Assembly (NCBI RefSeq): GCF_026162625.1
Contig: NZ_JAOTBD010000002.1
Coordinates: 1 to 64,000 of the forward strand
Direction of reading: 5' to 3'
DNA from: Paracoccus beibuensis
GTDB lineage: Bacteria > Pseudomonadota > Alphaproteobacteria > Rhodobacterales > Rhodobacteraceae
DNA length: 64,000 nt
The translations under genes and the position numbers were made by a program. Within the stretch, counting starts at the first letter, position 1. The number at the start of each line of letters is the position of its first letter. The notes below the pieces were generated by a model. It was given only the letters and a program-made list of their open reading frames with translations. It did not search any database and had not been told where the DNA came from. This document shows positions 46,160 through 57,642 of the stretch, one piece after another.

Positions 46160-47560
46160 TCAGGTCCCGCAGAAGGTCTGATGCACGACCTGGTCCGGCA
46201 GCGGCGGACGCGCCAGATCCGCCCAGTCCGGACGATCCTCCCGCGGATGGGTGACGGCGTCGAAGAGCCGCTCGAACGGCGCCATGTCGCCCGCCACGGC
46301 CGCGGCGATGGTGCCCTCGACCTGGTGGTTCCGCGGGATGCGCCGGGGATTTGCCTGCGCCATCGCGTCTTGGTCCGGCCGAAGTGCCTGCCAGTCGCGC
46401 GCCCAGACGTCGAAGGCCTCGCGGTCGGTGAACTCGTCCCGTGCAGTGCCGTCCGAAAGGCCGGCGAACACGCGCGTAAAGTCGGCTCGTTGCTGCGCCA
46501 TCAGGTCCAGCAGCCGCTCGATCAGGGCCTGGTTCGGCGCGCCCTCGATCCCGAGCTTGGCGCCGAAGCGTTGCTGCCATGCCGCCTGGTAGACCGGCGC
46601 GAACCCGTGCACGGCCTTGGTCGCGGCCTCGATGGCCTCGGCCTCGTCGCCCATCAGCGGGATCAGGCAGGTCGCGAACTGCGCCAGGTTCCAGACCGCG
46701 ATCTGCGGCTGGTTCGCCCAGGCATAGCGCCCCGCCCGGTCGATCGAGGAAAAGACCGTGTCCGGGTGATAGACGTCCATGAAGGCGCAGGGGCCATAAT
46801 CGATCGTCTCGCCCGAAACCGCCATGTTGTCGGTGTTCATCACCCCGTGGATGAAGCCAAGGGACATCCATTGCGCGATGGTCCGGGCCTGCCGTGCGAC
46901 CACGCGGTTCAACAGGTCCAACGGGCCCGTGGCGTCGGGATAGTGGCGCGCAATCACGTGATCCGTCAGCGCCTGAAGCGCGTCCTTTCGGTCTCGGACG
47001 GCGAAGTACTGGAACGTACCGACGCGGATATGGCTGGCCGCAACCCGTGTCAGCACCGCACCGGGCAGGCCGCCCTGGTCGCGCCAGACCTGTTCGCCCG
47101 TTGCGACGGCCGCAAGCGCGCGGGTCGTCGGAACGTCCATCGCCGCCATGAATTCGCTGACGATGTATTCGCGCAGCACCGGCCCCAGCCAGGCGCGCCC
47201 GTCGCCGCGACGCGAGAACGGCGTGGGACCCGAACCCTTCAGTTGCAGATCGAACCGCGCGCCGTCAGGGGCCACGACCTCGCCCAGCAAGACGGCACGA
47301 CCGTCGCCCAGTTGCGGCACGAAGCCGCCGAACTGGTGGCCTGCATACGCTTGTGCGATCGGTTCGGCCCCTTCGGGAACAGCGTTGCCGGCCAGCATGG
47401 CCACGCCCTCGGCGCTCTGCAGCGTTCCGGTGTCCAGACCCAGCCGGCCCGCCAGCGCCGTGTTCAGGGCCAGAAGCCGGGGCTGGGCCACCGGCGTGGG
47501 ATCAACGCGGGCGAAGAACCCCTGCGGCATCCGGGCATAGCTGTTGTCGAAGTGGATCAT
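46160..47560 (-). CDS. selO: SelO/YdiU-family protein adenylyltransferase
   Basis: A pseudokinase-fold enzyme that AMPylates proteins on Ser, Thr or Tyr and is associated with redox stress. It is 466 residues. Family motifs include [20 protein letters not shown] (ATP-site), [60 protein letters not shown] (the kinase-like catalytic and DFG-like region) and NHQVEGTI. The chain ends HQTFCGT: a C-terminal Cys is present, as in many bacterial members lacking selenocysteine. Divergent from obgE. A single gene unit. Confidence 0.93.
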   Translation of the reverse strand: MIHFDNSYARMPQGFFARVDPTPVAQPRLLALNTALAGRLGLDTGTLQSAEGVAMLAGNAVPEGAEPIAQAYAGHQFGGFVPQLGDGRAVLLGEVVAPDGARFDLQLKGSGPTPFSRRGDGRAWLGPVLREYIVSEFMAAMDVPTTRALAAVATGEQVWRDQGGLPGAVLTRVAASHIRVGTFQYFAVRDRKDALQALTDHVIARHYPDATGPLDLLNRVVARQARTIAQWMSLGFIHGVMNTDNMAVSGETIDYGPCAFMDVYHPDTVFSSIDRAGRYAWANQPQIAVWNLAQFATCLIPLMGDEAEAIEAATKAVHGFAPVYQAAWQQRFGAKLGIEGAPNQALIERLLDLMAQQRADFTRVFAGLSDGTARDEFTDREAFDVWARDWQALRPDQDAMAQANPRRIPRNHQVEGTIAAAVAGDMAPFERLFDAVTHPREDRPDWADLARPPLPDQVVHQTFCGT

Positions 47561-47586
47561 CGCGGTCTCCTTTGACCCATAGATAG

Positions 47587-49805
<2,219 letters not shown>

Positions 49806-49886
49806 TCCAATCGGCTATCCGGCAGACGATTCGACTCGAGGCGGCCCATTTCCTGCCTTCAGACGACTTGGGCAGGCAAGGGGGGT

Positions 49887-49906
49887 CCGGGGGGCCGGCC
49901 CCCCGG
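49887..49906. repeat. 20-base perfect GC palindrome
   Basis: Bases 49887-49906 (CCGGGGGG, CCGG, CCCCCCGG) read the same on both strands. The palindrome sits between the ends of two convergent genes, and further G and C runs flank it. It can form a cruciform or terminate transcripts from both sides. Confidence 0.6.
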
Positions 49907-49922
49907 CCGTCGCGGGACGCGA

Positions 49923-50834
49923 TCAGCCACCGACGGGTCGACGCGCCCCGACCAGCCTGCCAACGCCACGCTCCCGGCTCAGCCGCGCCGCGTTTGCGCC
50001 CGGTTCCGGCAGGGAAAGCACATGGTCGCGCAGGACGGCGATGGCATCCTCACTACTGCGAGGCAGGGTCGAGGGCGCGATAGGCTCTCCGATGGTCACG
50101 CGATAAGGTTGGCTGGTCTTGTTCAGCACCTCGTTGAACAGCGTCACGTCGCGCAGCGTCGGGTGGATGCGGTCGAACAGGTAGAACAGCGCCGAGTTTC
50201 GCGCCCTGATCCGCAGAGGGATGATCGGCACGTCGAACTTGCGCGCGATCATGGCCGCGCTGGCCATCCAAGGCCGCTCGTGCAGCGTCAGGCCGCGCCG
50301 CTTGGCCAAGCGCCCGGACGGGAAGATCAACCCGATCCGCCCCGCGCCAAGCGCGTCGCGGGTATAATCCATGGTTGCACGGGTCTTCGCGTGGCTACGC
50401 TTCTCGACTCGCCACTCGACGGGGGCGATCACTTCGACCATCTGCGGCAGGACGCGGATCATGTCGTGATTGGCATAGATGAACAGGTCGTCGCGCAGGT
50501 GCGACACCACCGCGTTCAGGAAGATGCCGTCGGCAATCCCCGTGGGGTGGTTCGCGACGATCAGCGCCGGTCCCGTGGCGGGCAGATGCTCCAGCCCCTC
50601 GACGCGCAGGTCGTGGACGATCATCTCGCTCATTCGGCGAAAGATCTCGGGTGTGGGCAGGCCGCGGAACTGGGCCCCGAGGTCGATGGTCCGGGGGTAT
50701 TGCAGCAGGCGCATCATCGCCTGCCGCGCAATCTGGTGATGCAGCTTAGTCGAAAACAGCCAGGGCGCCCGTTCCTCGATCAGCGGGTCCAGGCGCGCGC
50801 GCATCTCGGCGCGGGCTTCGTCCGTCTTGCCCAT
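49923..50834 (-). CDS. Lysophospholipid/1-acyl-glycerol-phosphate acyltransferase family protein
   Basis: A 303-residue PlsC-like acyltransferase. The catalytic motif is IVANHPTGIADG near residue 95, an HX5D spacing (NHPxGxxDG) found in the ornithine-lipid/OlsA-like and related branch rather than the HX4D of PlsC. Later conserved segments are the Phe/Pro-rich FPSGRLAKRRG (equivalent to FPEG) and VPIIPLRIRARNSALFYL. There is no clear transmembrane helix. Likely a membrane-associated enzyme of phospholipid or ornithine-lipid synthesis. The exact acceptor is unknown. It is followed on the same strand by the pepN start 2.6 kb upstream. Confidence 0.82.
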   Translation of the reverse strand: MGKTDEARAEMRARLDPLIEERAPWLFSTKLHHQIARQAMMRLLQYPRTIDLGAQFRGLPTPEIFRRMSEMIVHDLRVEGLEHLPATGPALIVANHPTGIADGIFLNAVVSHLRDDLFIYANHDMIRVLPQMVEVIAPVEWRVEKRSHAKTRATMDYTRDALGAGRIGLIFPSGRLAKRRGLTLHERPWMASAAMIARKFDVPIIPLRIRARNSALFYLFDRIHPTLRDVTLFNEVLNKTSQPYRVTIGEPIAPSTLPRSSEDAIAVLRDHVLSLPEPGANAARLSRERGVGRLVGARRPVGG

Positions 50835-50846
50835 CGCTTTCCCCCC

Positions 50847-53420
50847 TCAGCGCCCGCCGGCGATCATACGCGAGACCATTTCCCGCGTGTTTCGACTTAA
50901 ACCCTCGACAGAGGCGATCCGTTCCAGCGCCGCAAGCGCATGATCACGCCGCTGTGCGTCATACCGTGGCCATGTCTCGAACGCGGTGGACATTCGCGCG
51001 GCGATCTGCGGGTTGATCGCGTCCATGCGGATCAGCCAGTCGGCGGTGAAGCCATAGCCAGAACCGTCGGCCGCGTGGAAGCCGGCATGGTTTGCCGCAA
51101 GCCCGCCCAGCAACGACCGGAACCGGTTCGGGTTCTTCCAATCGAAATCGGGTCGAGCGGACAATTCGCGTGCAATCGCAACTGCGTCCTGCGGCGGCGC
51201 GGCCATCGCCTGGATGCTGAACCACTTGTCCATGACCAGACGGTTGTCAGCAAACTCGTCGTGCAGCGCCGAGATGGCTTCGGCGCCGCGCCCCAGTCGC
51301 AGCAGGATCCCAAGCGCCGCCATGCGCTCGGTCATGTTGCCGGCGGCGCCGAAGAGGACCGCGGCCCGGTCGCCGCCGTCGATCCGGCCAAGCAGCCCCA
51401 GGGCCGCGATTCGCAGGGCGCGGCGCGCCGCCGACGCGGCATCGGGCGAATAGGGGCCGGTCACTGCCATCTCGTCGTAAATGCGTCCCAGCAGCGGCTC
51501 GTGCGCCAGCGCGATGCGCCGGGCCAGGTCGGTGCGCGCCGCATGGATGGCGTCGGGATCCGGCGTGTGGCCCAGAGAAGCAAGCCGCGTCGCGATCTCT
51601 TCTTCGCCCGGCAGGTTCAGGCTGAGGGCGCGGAAGGCGGGGTCGGTCCCCTCCTCGGCGATCAGGGCGCCAATGGCGGCGACGTAATCCGACCCGGCCT
51701 CGCCACCCGTCGATAGCGTCGTCAGGGCGGACAGCGCCAGTTCGCGCCCGGCCTCCCACCGGGCGAACGGATCCGCGTCATGCGCAAGAAGGAAGGCGCG
51801 CGTGGCATCGTCCATGTTGCGACGCAGGATGATCGGCGCCGAAAAGCCCCGCAGTGCCGACACGACGGGTCGCACGGATAGACCATCGAAGGTGAAGCTC
51901 TGCCCGTCTTCCGTCAGTTCGAGCACCCGCGTTTTCGCAACCTCGTCGCCGTTGGGGCTCAGAAGGCCCACGGCGATCGGGATGACGCGGGCCGGCTTGA
52001 CGGGCTGGCCCGGCGTCGGCGGCGTCGATTGCCGGAAGGTCAGCGTCAGGCTGCCGTCCTGCCAGTCCTCGTCCATCTCGACGATAGGCGTGCCGGCATC
52101 GGTGTACCAGCGGCTGAACTGCGCCAGGTCGCGGCCTGTCGCATCCTCGAACACCTTCAGCCAGTCCTCGATCGTCGCCGCTTCACCATCGTGGCGGTCG
52201 AAGTACAGGTCCAGCGCCTTGGCATAGCCGTCGCCGCCGACCAGGCGCTGGAGCATGCCGATGACCTCGGCACCCTTTTCATAGACCGTGGCGGTGTAGA
52301 AGTTGTTGATCTCCTCATAGTGGTCGGGCCGCGGCGGGTGGGCCAGCGGGCCCTGGTCCTCGCGGAACTGGCGGGCGCGGAGCGCCTGCACGTCCTCGAT
52401 CCGCTTGACAGCCGCGCTGCGCATGTCGCTGGTGAACTGCTGGTCGCGGAAGACGGTCAGGCCCTCTTTCAGGCACAACTGGAACCAGTCGCGGCAGGTG
52501 ATGCGGTTGCCCGTCCAGTTGTGGAAATATTCATGGGCGATGACCGACTCGATCCGCTCGTAATCGGCATCCGTGGCGGTTTCGGGCGAAGCCAGCACCA
52601 GTTTCGAGTTGAAGATGTTCAACCCTTTGTTTTCCATGGCGCCCATGTTGAAATCGTCGACGGCGACGATGTTGAAGACATCGAGGTCGTATTCGCGGCC
52701 ATAGACGTCCTCGTCCCATTTCATCGACTTGATCAGCGACTGCATGGCAAAGCCGGCGCGGTCCTGATCGCCGGGACGGACCCAGACGTTCAGCGCCACG
52801 TCGCGGCCCGACCGCGTGGTGAAGCGGTCGCTGACAGCCACCAGATCGCCTGCGACCAGCGCGAACAGGTAGCACGGCTTGGGCCAGGGATCGTGCCATT
52901 CCGCCACGCCCGGCCCCTGCGACACCGGGTTGCCGTTCGACAGCAGCACCGGCAGACCGCTGCGGATGGTGACGGCAAAGGTCGTCATCACGTCCGGGCG
53001 GTCGGGGTAGAAGGTGATGTGGCGAAAGCCCTCGGCCTCGCACTGGGTGCAGAAGATCCCGTTCGAAAGATAGAGCCCCTCGAATGCGGTGTTGTCGGCC
53101 GGATCGATGCCGACCTCGGTCGCCAGGATGAAGGTTCCGGGGGGAAGGGCGGCAGCGGTGATCGTCAACCGCTCGTCGTCGCGGATCACGTGGGCCGGAT
53201 CCGGCTGCTGGCCGTCGATGGTCAGGGACATCAGCCGCAGCCCCTTGCCGCCGTTCAGCACCAGGTCGGCCCCCGCCTTCTGCGAGGTCAGCCGCAGTTC
53301 GGCCCGCACGCGGGTGTCGCGGGGCGCCAGCGTCACGTCCAGCCGCGTTTCGGACAGCACGAAGGGCCAGGGCCGATAGTCGGCCAGATACTGAACGGGC
53401 TGCGGATCAGTCTGCGACAT
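50847..53420 (-). CDS. pepN: Aminopeptidase N (M1 family)
   Basis: A zinc metallo-aminopeptidase of 857 residues, the size of bacterial PepN. The N-terminal beta domain ends with the substrate-binding VDDFNMGAMENKGLNIFNSK. The zinc site is ESVIAHEYFHNWTGNRITCR (HEXXH, with downstream Glu in LKEGLTVFRDQQF). A Tyr transition-state residue lies in TATVYEKGAEVIGML. The large helical C-terminal domain follows. ATG 53420 (MSQTDPQPVQYLADYRPWPF) is the family start; the longer upstream frame is not protein-like. It ends 13 bases before the acyltransferase start, so the two are probably an operon. Confidence 0.95.
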   Translation of the reverse strand: MSQTDPQPVQYLADYRPWPFVLSETRLDVTLAPRDTRVRAELRLTSQKAGADLVLNGGKGLRLMSLTIDGQQPDPAHVIRDDERLTITAAALPPGTFILATEVGIDPADNTAFEGLYLSNGIFCTQCEAEGFRHITFYPDRPDVMTTFAVTIRSGLPVLLSNGNPVSQGPGVAEWHDPWPKPCYLFALVAGDLVAVSDRFTTRSGRDVALNVWVRPGDQDRAGFAMQSLIKSMKWDEDVYGREYDLDVFNIVAVDDFNMGAMENKGLNIFNSKLVLASPETATDADYERIESVIAHEYFHNWTGNRITCRDWFQLCLKEGLTVFRDQQFTSDMRSAAVKRIEDVQALRARQFREDQGPLAHPPRPDHYEEINNFYTATVYEKGAEVIGMLQRLVGGDGYAKALDLYFDRHDGEAATIEDWLKVFEDATGRDLAQFSRWYTDAGTPIVEMDEDWQDGSLTLTFRQSTPPTPGQPVKPARVIPIAVGLLSPNGDEVAKTRVLELTEDGQSFTFDGLSVRPVVSALRGFSAPIILRRNMDDATRAFLLAHDADPFARWEAGRELALSALTTLSTGGEAGSDYVAAIGALIAEEGTDPAFRALSLNLPGEEEIATRLASLGHTPDPDAIHAARTDLARRIALAHEPLLGRIYDEMAVTGPYSPDAASAARRALRIAALGLLGRIDGGDRAAVLFGAAGNMTERMAALGILLRLGRGAEAISALHDEFADNRLVMDKWFSIQAMAAPPQDAVAIARELSARPDFDWKNPNRFRSLLGGLAANHAGFHAADGSGYGFTADWLIRMDAINPQIAARMSTAFETWPRYDAQRRDHALAALERIASVEGLSRNTREMVSRMIAGGR

Positions 53421-53455
53421 GCTTGGCGGCCTTCCTGAATTTTGCGACGCGGGCC

Positions 53456-53482
53456 GGAACCCTTGTGTGATCACCGTGTTAA
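53456..53482 (+). promoter_or_regulatory. EcfG-like promoter candidate upstream of the Ala/Glu-rich protein
   Basis: GGAAC (53456-53460), a 16-base spacer and TGTTAA (53477-53482) resemble the alphaproteobacterial general-stress promoter GGAAC-N16/17-CGTT. It lies 120 bases upstream of the gene at 53602, in the intergenic region. By-eye match only. Confidence 0.35.
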
Positions 53483-53601
53483 TCGCCACAGAGCAGGGTC
53501 GCAAGCCGCGGCGTCCAGTCTGCCGATTGACAGCGGAACCGCGCCGGGCCACTGATCCGCCTACTGACCCGGTGAAAAGACTGACTTATTTGGAGGCCAG
53601 C

Positions 53602-54240
53602 ATGAGCTACGATCCCAACGACCCGAACCGTCCCAAACCTGCAGCCGATCACCGCGAGACATATGTCGAGCCGGTCGAGCGCAAATCGTCGGCCCTGCCG
53701 CTGATCATCGGGGTCCTGCTGGCGCTGGCGCTGGCCTATTTCGTTCTGCAGCGCTTCATGGCCGATGACACGGCGGTCGTCGAAGGCGACACCACCACCG
53801 TGACCACCACCGAGGAGACGCCGGAAGACGTCGACGCGGTCGTGGCGACCGAGCCTGTGGCCGACGAGGCGGAGGCCGCCGCCGACAACGCCGCTGCCGA
53901 AGCTGACGCCTCGGCCGAAGAGGCCGAAGCCGCCGCCGACGATGCCGCGGCAGCTGCCGAATCCGCCGCCGAGAGCACCGGTGCCGCCGTCGACCAAGCG
54001 GTCGAGGATGCCGGCGCCGCCGCGTCCGATGCCGCCGATGCCGCGGCCACCGCTGCCGATGACGCGGCCAATGCCGTCGAAGAGGCCGTGACGCCGGACG
54101 CCACGGAAACAGAAGAGCTGCCCGAGCCGCTGGCCCCGGCCGATACGGCCGAGCCCGAGGTCGAGCCGCTGGCCCCCGAGGCGACGACAGAGCCCGCCGC
54201 TCCGGTCGAGGAAGAGCCTGCCACGGCCCCGGCGAACTGA
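53602..54240 (+). CDS. Membrane-anchored Ala/Glu/Asp-rich protein
   Basis: A 212-residue protein, unrecognised by name. Residues 1-30 are polar (MSYDPNDPNRPKPAADHRET). One transmembrane helix lies at about 32-50 (SALPLIIGVLLALALAYFVL). The remaining 160 residues are very rich in Ala, Glu, Asp and Thr. They contain quasi-repeats of AEAAADNAAAEADASAEEAE and AADAAATAADDAANAVEEA, suggesting an extended helical, acidic periplasmic rod, then a Pro-rich end (EELPEPLAPADTAEPEVEPL). GGAGG lies 7 bases before the ATG. It is divergent from pepN, followed by an excellent terminator, and a stress-type promoter may lie upstream. Low complexity makes homology inference unsafe. Confidence 0.8.
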   Translation: MSYDPNDPNRPKPAADHRETYVEPVERKSSALPLIIGVLLALALAYFVLQRFMADDTAVVEGDTTTVTTTEETPEDVDAVVATEPVADEAEAAADNAAAEADASAEEAEAAADDAAAAAESAAESTGAAVDQAVEDAGAAASDAADAAATAADDAANAVEEAVTPDATETEELPEPLAPADTAEPEVEPLAPEATTEPAAPVEEEPATAPAN

Positions 54241-54262
54241 TCGCCCCGACAGCATCTCAACG

Positions 54263-54296
54263 CGGCCCGGACGCAATCGTGTCCGGGCCGTTTTTT
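54263..54296 (+). terminator. Canonical rho-independent terminator
   Basis: A 10-bp perfect stem (54263-54272 with 54281-54290) has an 8-base loop and is followed by six T residues (54291-54296). It ends the Ala/Glu-rich gene before pntA. Confidence 0.93.
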
Positions 54297-54436
54297 GTGC
54301 CGGATGACGACAGATGTCGCCGCGCTGCCATAAGACTTTGCTCTGGATGTTCGGGGACATGGCCTTGTGAAAGAATATTTCGCGATGCTATGACTTTCGC
54401 GACTGCGACATCAACAAGGCGGGGGACAGTTAAGCC

Positions 54437-56011
54437 ATGAAGGTTGGCGCATTGAAGGAGACTTTCGGGGGCGAGGCCCGGGTGGCGGTCACGCCATCCT
54501 CGGCCGGGCACCTCGGCAAGCTGGGACACGACGTCTATGTCGAAAGCGGCGCCGGTAATCGGGCCGGCTTTTCCGATGAGGATTATCGCAAGGCCAGTGT
54601 CACGGTCTGCCAGACGGCGGCCGAGCTGATCGGTGCGGTCGACGTGGTGGCCAAGGTCCGCCAGCCGACCGAGGCTGAGATCCGGCAGATGCGCGAGGGA
54701 CAGACGATCATCTCGTTCTTCTATCCGGCACAGAACGCCGATCTGCTGGCCCTGGCCAAGGAGCAGGGCGTCACGGCCATCGCGATGGACATGGTTCCGC
54801 GCATCAGTCGTGCGCAGAAGATGGACGCGCTGTCGTCCATGGCGAACATCGCCGGCTATCGCGCCGTGATAGAGGCCGCGAACAACTTCGGCCGCTTCTT
54901 CACCGGCCAGGTCACCGCTGCGGGCAAGGTCCCGCCGGCCAAGGTCCTGGTGGTCGGGGCAGGGGTCGCGGGCCTGGCGGCGATCGGCACTTCGGTGTCG
55001 CTTGGCGCGCAGGTCCATGCCTTCGACGTGCGCCCCGAAGTGGCCGAGCAGATCGAGTCGATGGGGGCCGAGTTCGTCTTCCTGGAATTCGACGAGGCTG
55101 CGCAGGACGGCGCGGCGACGGGTGGCTATGCGGCCCCCTCCAGCCCCGAGTTCCGAGAAAAGCAGCTGGCCAAGTTCCGCGAACTGGCCCCGCAGATGGA
55201 TATCGTCATCACCACGGCGCTGATCCCGGGCCGCGATGCGCCGAAGCTGTGGACCGCCGACATGGTCGCCGCGATGAAGCAGGGCAGCGTCATCATCGAC
55301 CTTGCCGCCGAAAAGGGCGGCAACTGCGACGTGACCGTCCCGGACGAGCGGATCGTGACCGAGAACGGCGTCGTCGTCATCGGCTATACCGACTTCCCGT
55401 CGCGGATGGGCGCGCAGGCGTCCGAACTTTATGGCAACAACATCCGCCACTTCATGACCGACCTGACGCCCAAGAAAGACGGTGTCATCGACCACAACAT
55501 GGAGGACGACGTGATCCGCGGCGCGACCGTGGCGCATGATCACGACGTGACGTGGCCGCCGCCGCCGCCGAAGGTCGCGGCAATCGCGGCACAGAAGCCG
55601 AAGGAGAAGAAGAAGGCGCCGACCCCCGAGGAGCGCCGCGCCGCCGAGGCGGCCGCCTTCAAGGCGGAAACCCGCAGCCAGGTGGGCCTGCTGGTGGGCG
55701 GCGGCCTGCTGCTTCTGCTGATCGGGCTTGTGGCGCCGGCCAGCTTCATGTCGCACTTCATCGTCTTCGTCCTGGCCTGCTTCGTCGGCTTCCGGATCAT
55801 CTGGAACGTGGCGCATTCGCTGCACACGCCGCTGATGGCGATCACCAACGCGATCAGCTCGATCATCATCCTGGGGGCGCTGATGCAGATCGGGTCCGGC
55901 TCTGCCTGGGTCGTGATCCTGGGGGCGCTGGCGGTGCTGATGGCATCGGTCAACATCTTTGGTGGCTTCCTGGTCACCCGGCGCATGCTCGCCATGTTCC
56001 AGAAGTCGTAA
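54437..56011 (+). CDS. pntA: Proton-translocating NAD(P) transhydrogenase, alpha subunit
   Basis: A 524-residue subunit of the enzyme that uses the proton gradient to reduce NADP with NADH. The soluble NAD-binding domain covers about 1-380: [20 protein letters not shown] start, [20 protein letters not shown], nucleotide fold [20 protein letters not shown] and [21 protein letters not shown] Pro/Lys-rich linker (about 375-410) leads to three or four transmembrane helices ([20 protein letters not shown] onward). It is the single-chain PntA of E. coli type, not the split PntAA/PntAB of Rhodospirillum. pntB follows after 10 bases. Confidence 0.95.
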   Translation: MKVGALKETFGGEARVAVTPSSAGHLGKLGHDVYVESGAGNRAGFSDEDYRKASVTVCQTAAELIGAVDVVAKVRQPTEAEIRQMREGQTIISFFYPAQNADLLALAKEQGVTAIAMDMVPRISRAQKMDALSSMANIAGYRAVIEAANNFGRFFTGQVTAAGKVPPAKVLVVGAGVAGLAAIGTSVSLGAQVHAFDVRPEVAEQIESMGAEFVFLEFDEAAQDGAATGGYAAPSSPEFREKQLAKFRELAPQMDIVITTALIPGRDAPKLWTADMVAAMKQGSVIIDLAAEKGGNCDVTVPDERIVTENGVVVIGYTDFPSRMGAQASELYGNNIRHFMTDLTPKKDGVIDHNMEDDVIRGATVAHDHDVTWPPPPPKVAAIAAQKPKEKKKAPTPEERRAAEAAAFKAETRSQVGLLVGGGLLLLLIGLVAPASFMSHFIVFVLACFVGFRIIWNVAHSLHTPLMAITNAISSIIILGALMQIGSGSAWVVILGALAVLMASVNIFGGFLVTRRMLAMFQKS

Positions 56012-56021
56012 GGGGGCAGGA

Positions 56022-57464
56022 ATGGAATACGGATTCACCACCGCGGCCTATGTGGTCGCATCGATCCTGTTCATCCTGTCGCTTGGCGGGCTGTCGGGAC
56101 AGGAAAGTGCCAAGCGCGCGATCTGGTACGGCATCGTCGGCATGGCTCTGGCCGTGCTGGCCACGCTGTTCGGGCCGGGCGCGGGCAACTGGCTGGTGTC
56201 GCTGATCATGATTGCCATCGGCGGAACCGTCGGCTGGATCGTCGCCAAGCGCGTCCAGATGACGGAAATGCCGCAGCTAGTCGCCGCGATGCACAGCCTT
56301 GTGGGCCTTGCCGCGGTCTTCGTGGGCTTCAACGCCCAGATCGAGCTGGCGCGCGTGATGCGGGCCCGCATGGACGGCATCGACCAGATCTTCCATGGCT
56401 TCGCGGCTCTGCTGGCCGAGAAGACCTCGGCCGAAATCGCCATGCTGAAGATCGAGGTGTTCCTGGGTGTCTTCATCGGCGCGGTCACCTTCACCGGCTC
56501 GGTCGTCGCCTTCGGCAAGCTGTCGGGCAAGGTCGACGGCAAGCCGAAGAAGCTGCCCGGCGGGCACATGCTGAACGCTGGCGCGCTGGCGCTGTCCGTG
56601 CTGCTGGGCATCCTCTACTTCACCGGCGCCGGCCCGGCGATGCTGTGGCTGATCCTGATCACGCTGCTGGCCTTCTTCATCGGCTATCACCTGATCATGG
56701 GCATCGGCGGCGCCGACATGCCGGTCGTGGTGTCGATGCTGAACAGCTATTCCGGTTGGGCGGCGGCAGCCATCGGCTTCACGCTTGGCAACGACCTGCT
56801 GATCGTGACCGGCGCGCTGGTCGGTTCCTCGGGTGCGATCCTGTCCTACATCATGTGCAAGGCGATGAACCGCAACTTTGTCAGCGTGATCCTGGGCGGC
56901 TTCGGCGGCGAGACGGGCCCGGCGGCCGAAATCGAGGGCGAGCAGGTCGCCATCGACGCCGACGGCGTGGCTGCGGCCCTGAACGAGGCCGACAGCGTGG
57001 TGATCGTCCCGGGCTACGGCATGGCCGTCGCGCAGGCGCAGGGTGCCGTCAGCGAGCTGACGCGCAAGCTGCGTGCGGCGGGCAAGACGGTGCGCTTTGC
57101 GATCCATCCGGTCGCGGGTCGTCTGCCGGGCCACATGAACGTGCTCTTGGCCGAGGCGAAGGTGCCCTATGACATCGTGCTGGAGATGGACGAGATCAAC
57201 GACGACTTCCCGTCGACCGATGTCGTCATCATCATCGGCAGCAATGACATCGTGAACCCCGCAGCCCAGGACGATCCGAACAGCCCCATCGCCGGCATGC
57301 CGGTGCTGGAGGTCTGGAAGGCCAAGCAGGTCTTTGTGTCGAAGCGCGGGCAGGGCACCGGCTATTCCGGCATCGAGAACCCGCTGTTCTTCAAGGAGAA
57401 CACCCGCATGTTCTATGGCGACGCCAAGGACAGCATCAACAAGCTGCTGCCCATGGTCGACTGA
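56022..57464 (+). CDS. pntB: Proton-translocating NAD(P) transhydrogenase, beta subunit
   Basis: A 480-residue subunit. The N-terminal half holds about nine transmembrane helices ([20 protein letters not shown] through [20 protein letters not shown]). The C-terminal NADP-binding domain has [60 protein letters not shown] and [20 protein letters not shown]. The ATG at 56022 follows GGGGGCAGG. With PntA it forms the complete inner-membrane enzyme that supplies NADPH. It ends in a strong hairpin. Confidence 0.96.
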   Translation: MEYGFTTAAYVVASILFILSLGGLSGQESAKRAIWYGIVGMALAVLATLFGPGAGNWLVSLIMIAIGGTVGWIVAKRVQMTEMPQLVAAMHSLVGLAAVFVGFNAQIELARVMRARMDGIDQIFHGFAALLAEKTSAEIAMLKIEVFLGVFIGAVTFTGSVVAFGKLSGKVDGKPKKLPGGHMLNAGALALSVLLGILYFTGAGPAMLWLILITLLAFFIGYHLIMGIGGADMPVVVSMLNSYSGWAAAAIGFTLGNDLLIVTGALVGSSGAILSYIMCKAMNRNFVSVILGGFGGETGPAAEIEGEQVAIDADGVAAALNEADSVVIVPGYGMAVAQAQGAVSELTRKLRAAGKTVRFAIHPVAGRLPGHMNVLLAEAKVPYDIVLEMDEINDDFPSTDVVIIIGSNDIVNPAAQDDPNSPIAGMPVLEVWKAKQVFVSKRGQGTGYSGIENPLFFKENTRMFYGDAKDSINKLLPMVD

Positions 57465-57481
57465 CATCCGGCGACGATCAT

Positions 57482-57519
57482 GACGCCCGCCGATCCCATG
57501 ATCGGCGGGCGTCTTCATT
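57482..57519 (+). terminator. Terminator after pntAB
   Basis: A 14-bp perfect stem (57482-57495 with 57500-57513) closes a 4-base loop (CCAT) and is followed by TTCATTT. Strong terminator candidate. Confidence 0.85.
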
Positions 57520-57642
57520 TGAAGGTGTCCTGGTGCGCGGGCGACACGCCGGCCACTGTCAGGGTCCTGAACCTCATTCTGGTCTTGTGCCGGTGGCACG
57601 GTCCAGCACACTTGCCCAAGCGCCGCCCACCGAGGAAATCCA

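Noticed and set aside
53479-56041. Minus-strand frames opposite the Ala/Glu-rich gene and pntA
   Set aside because: They are shadows of the GC-rich plus-strand genes. The Ser/Ala or His/Arg repeats only reflect the complementary codons.
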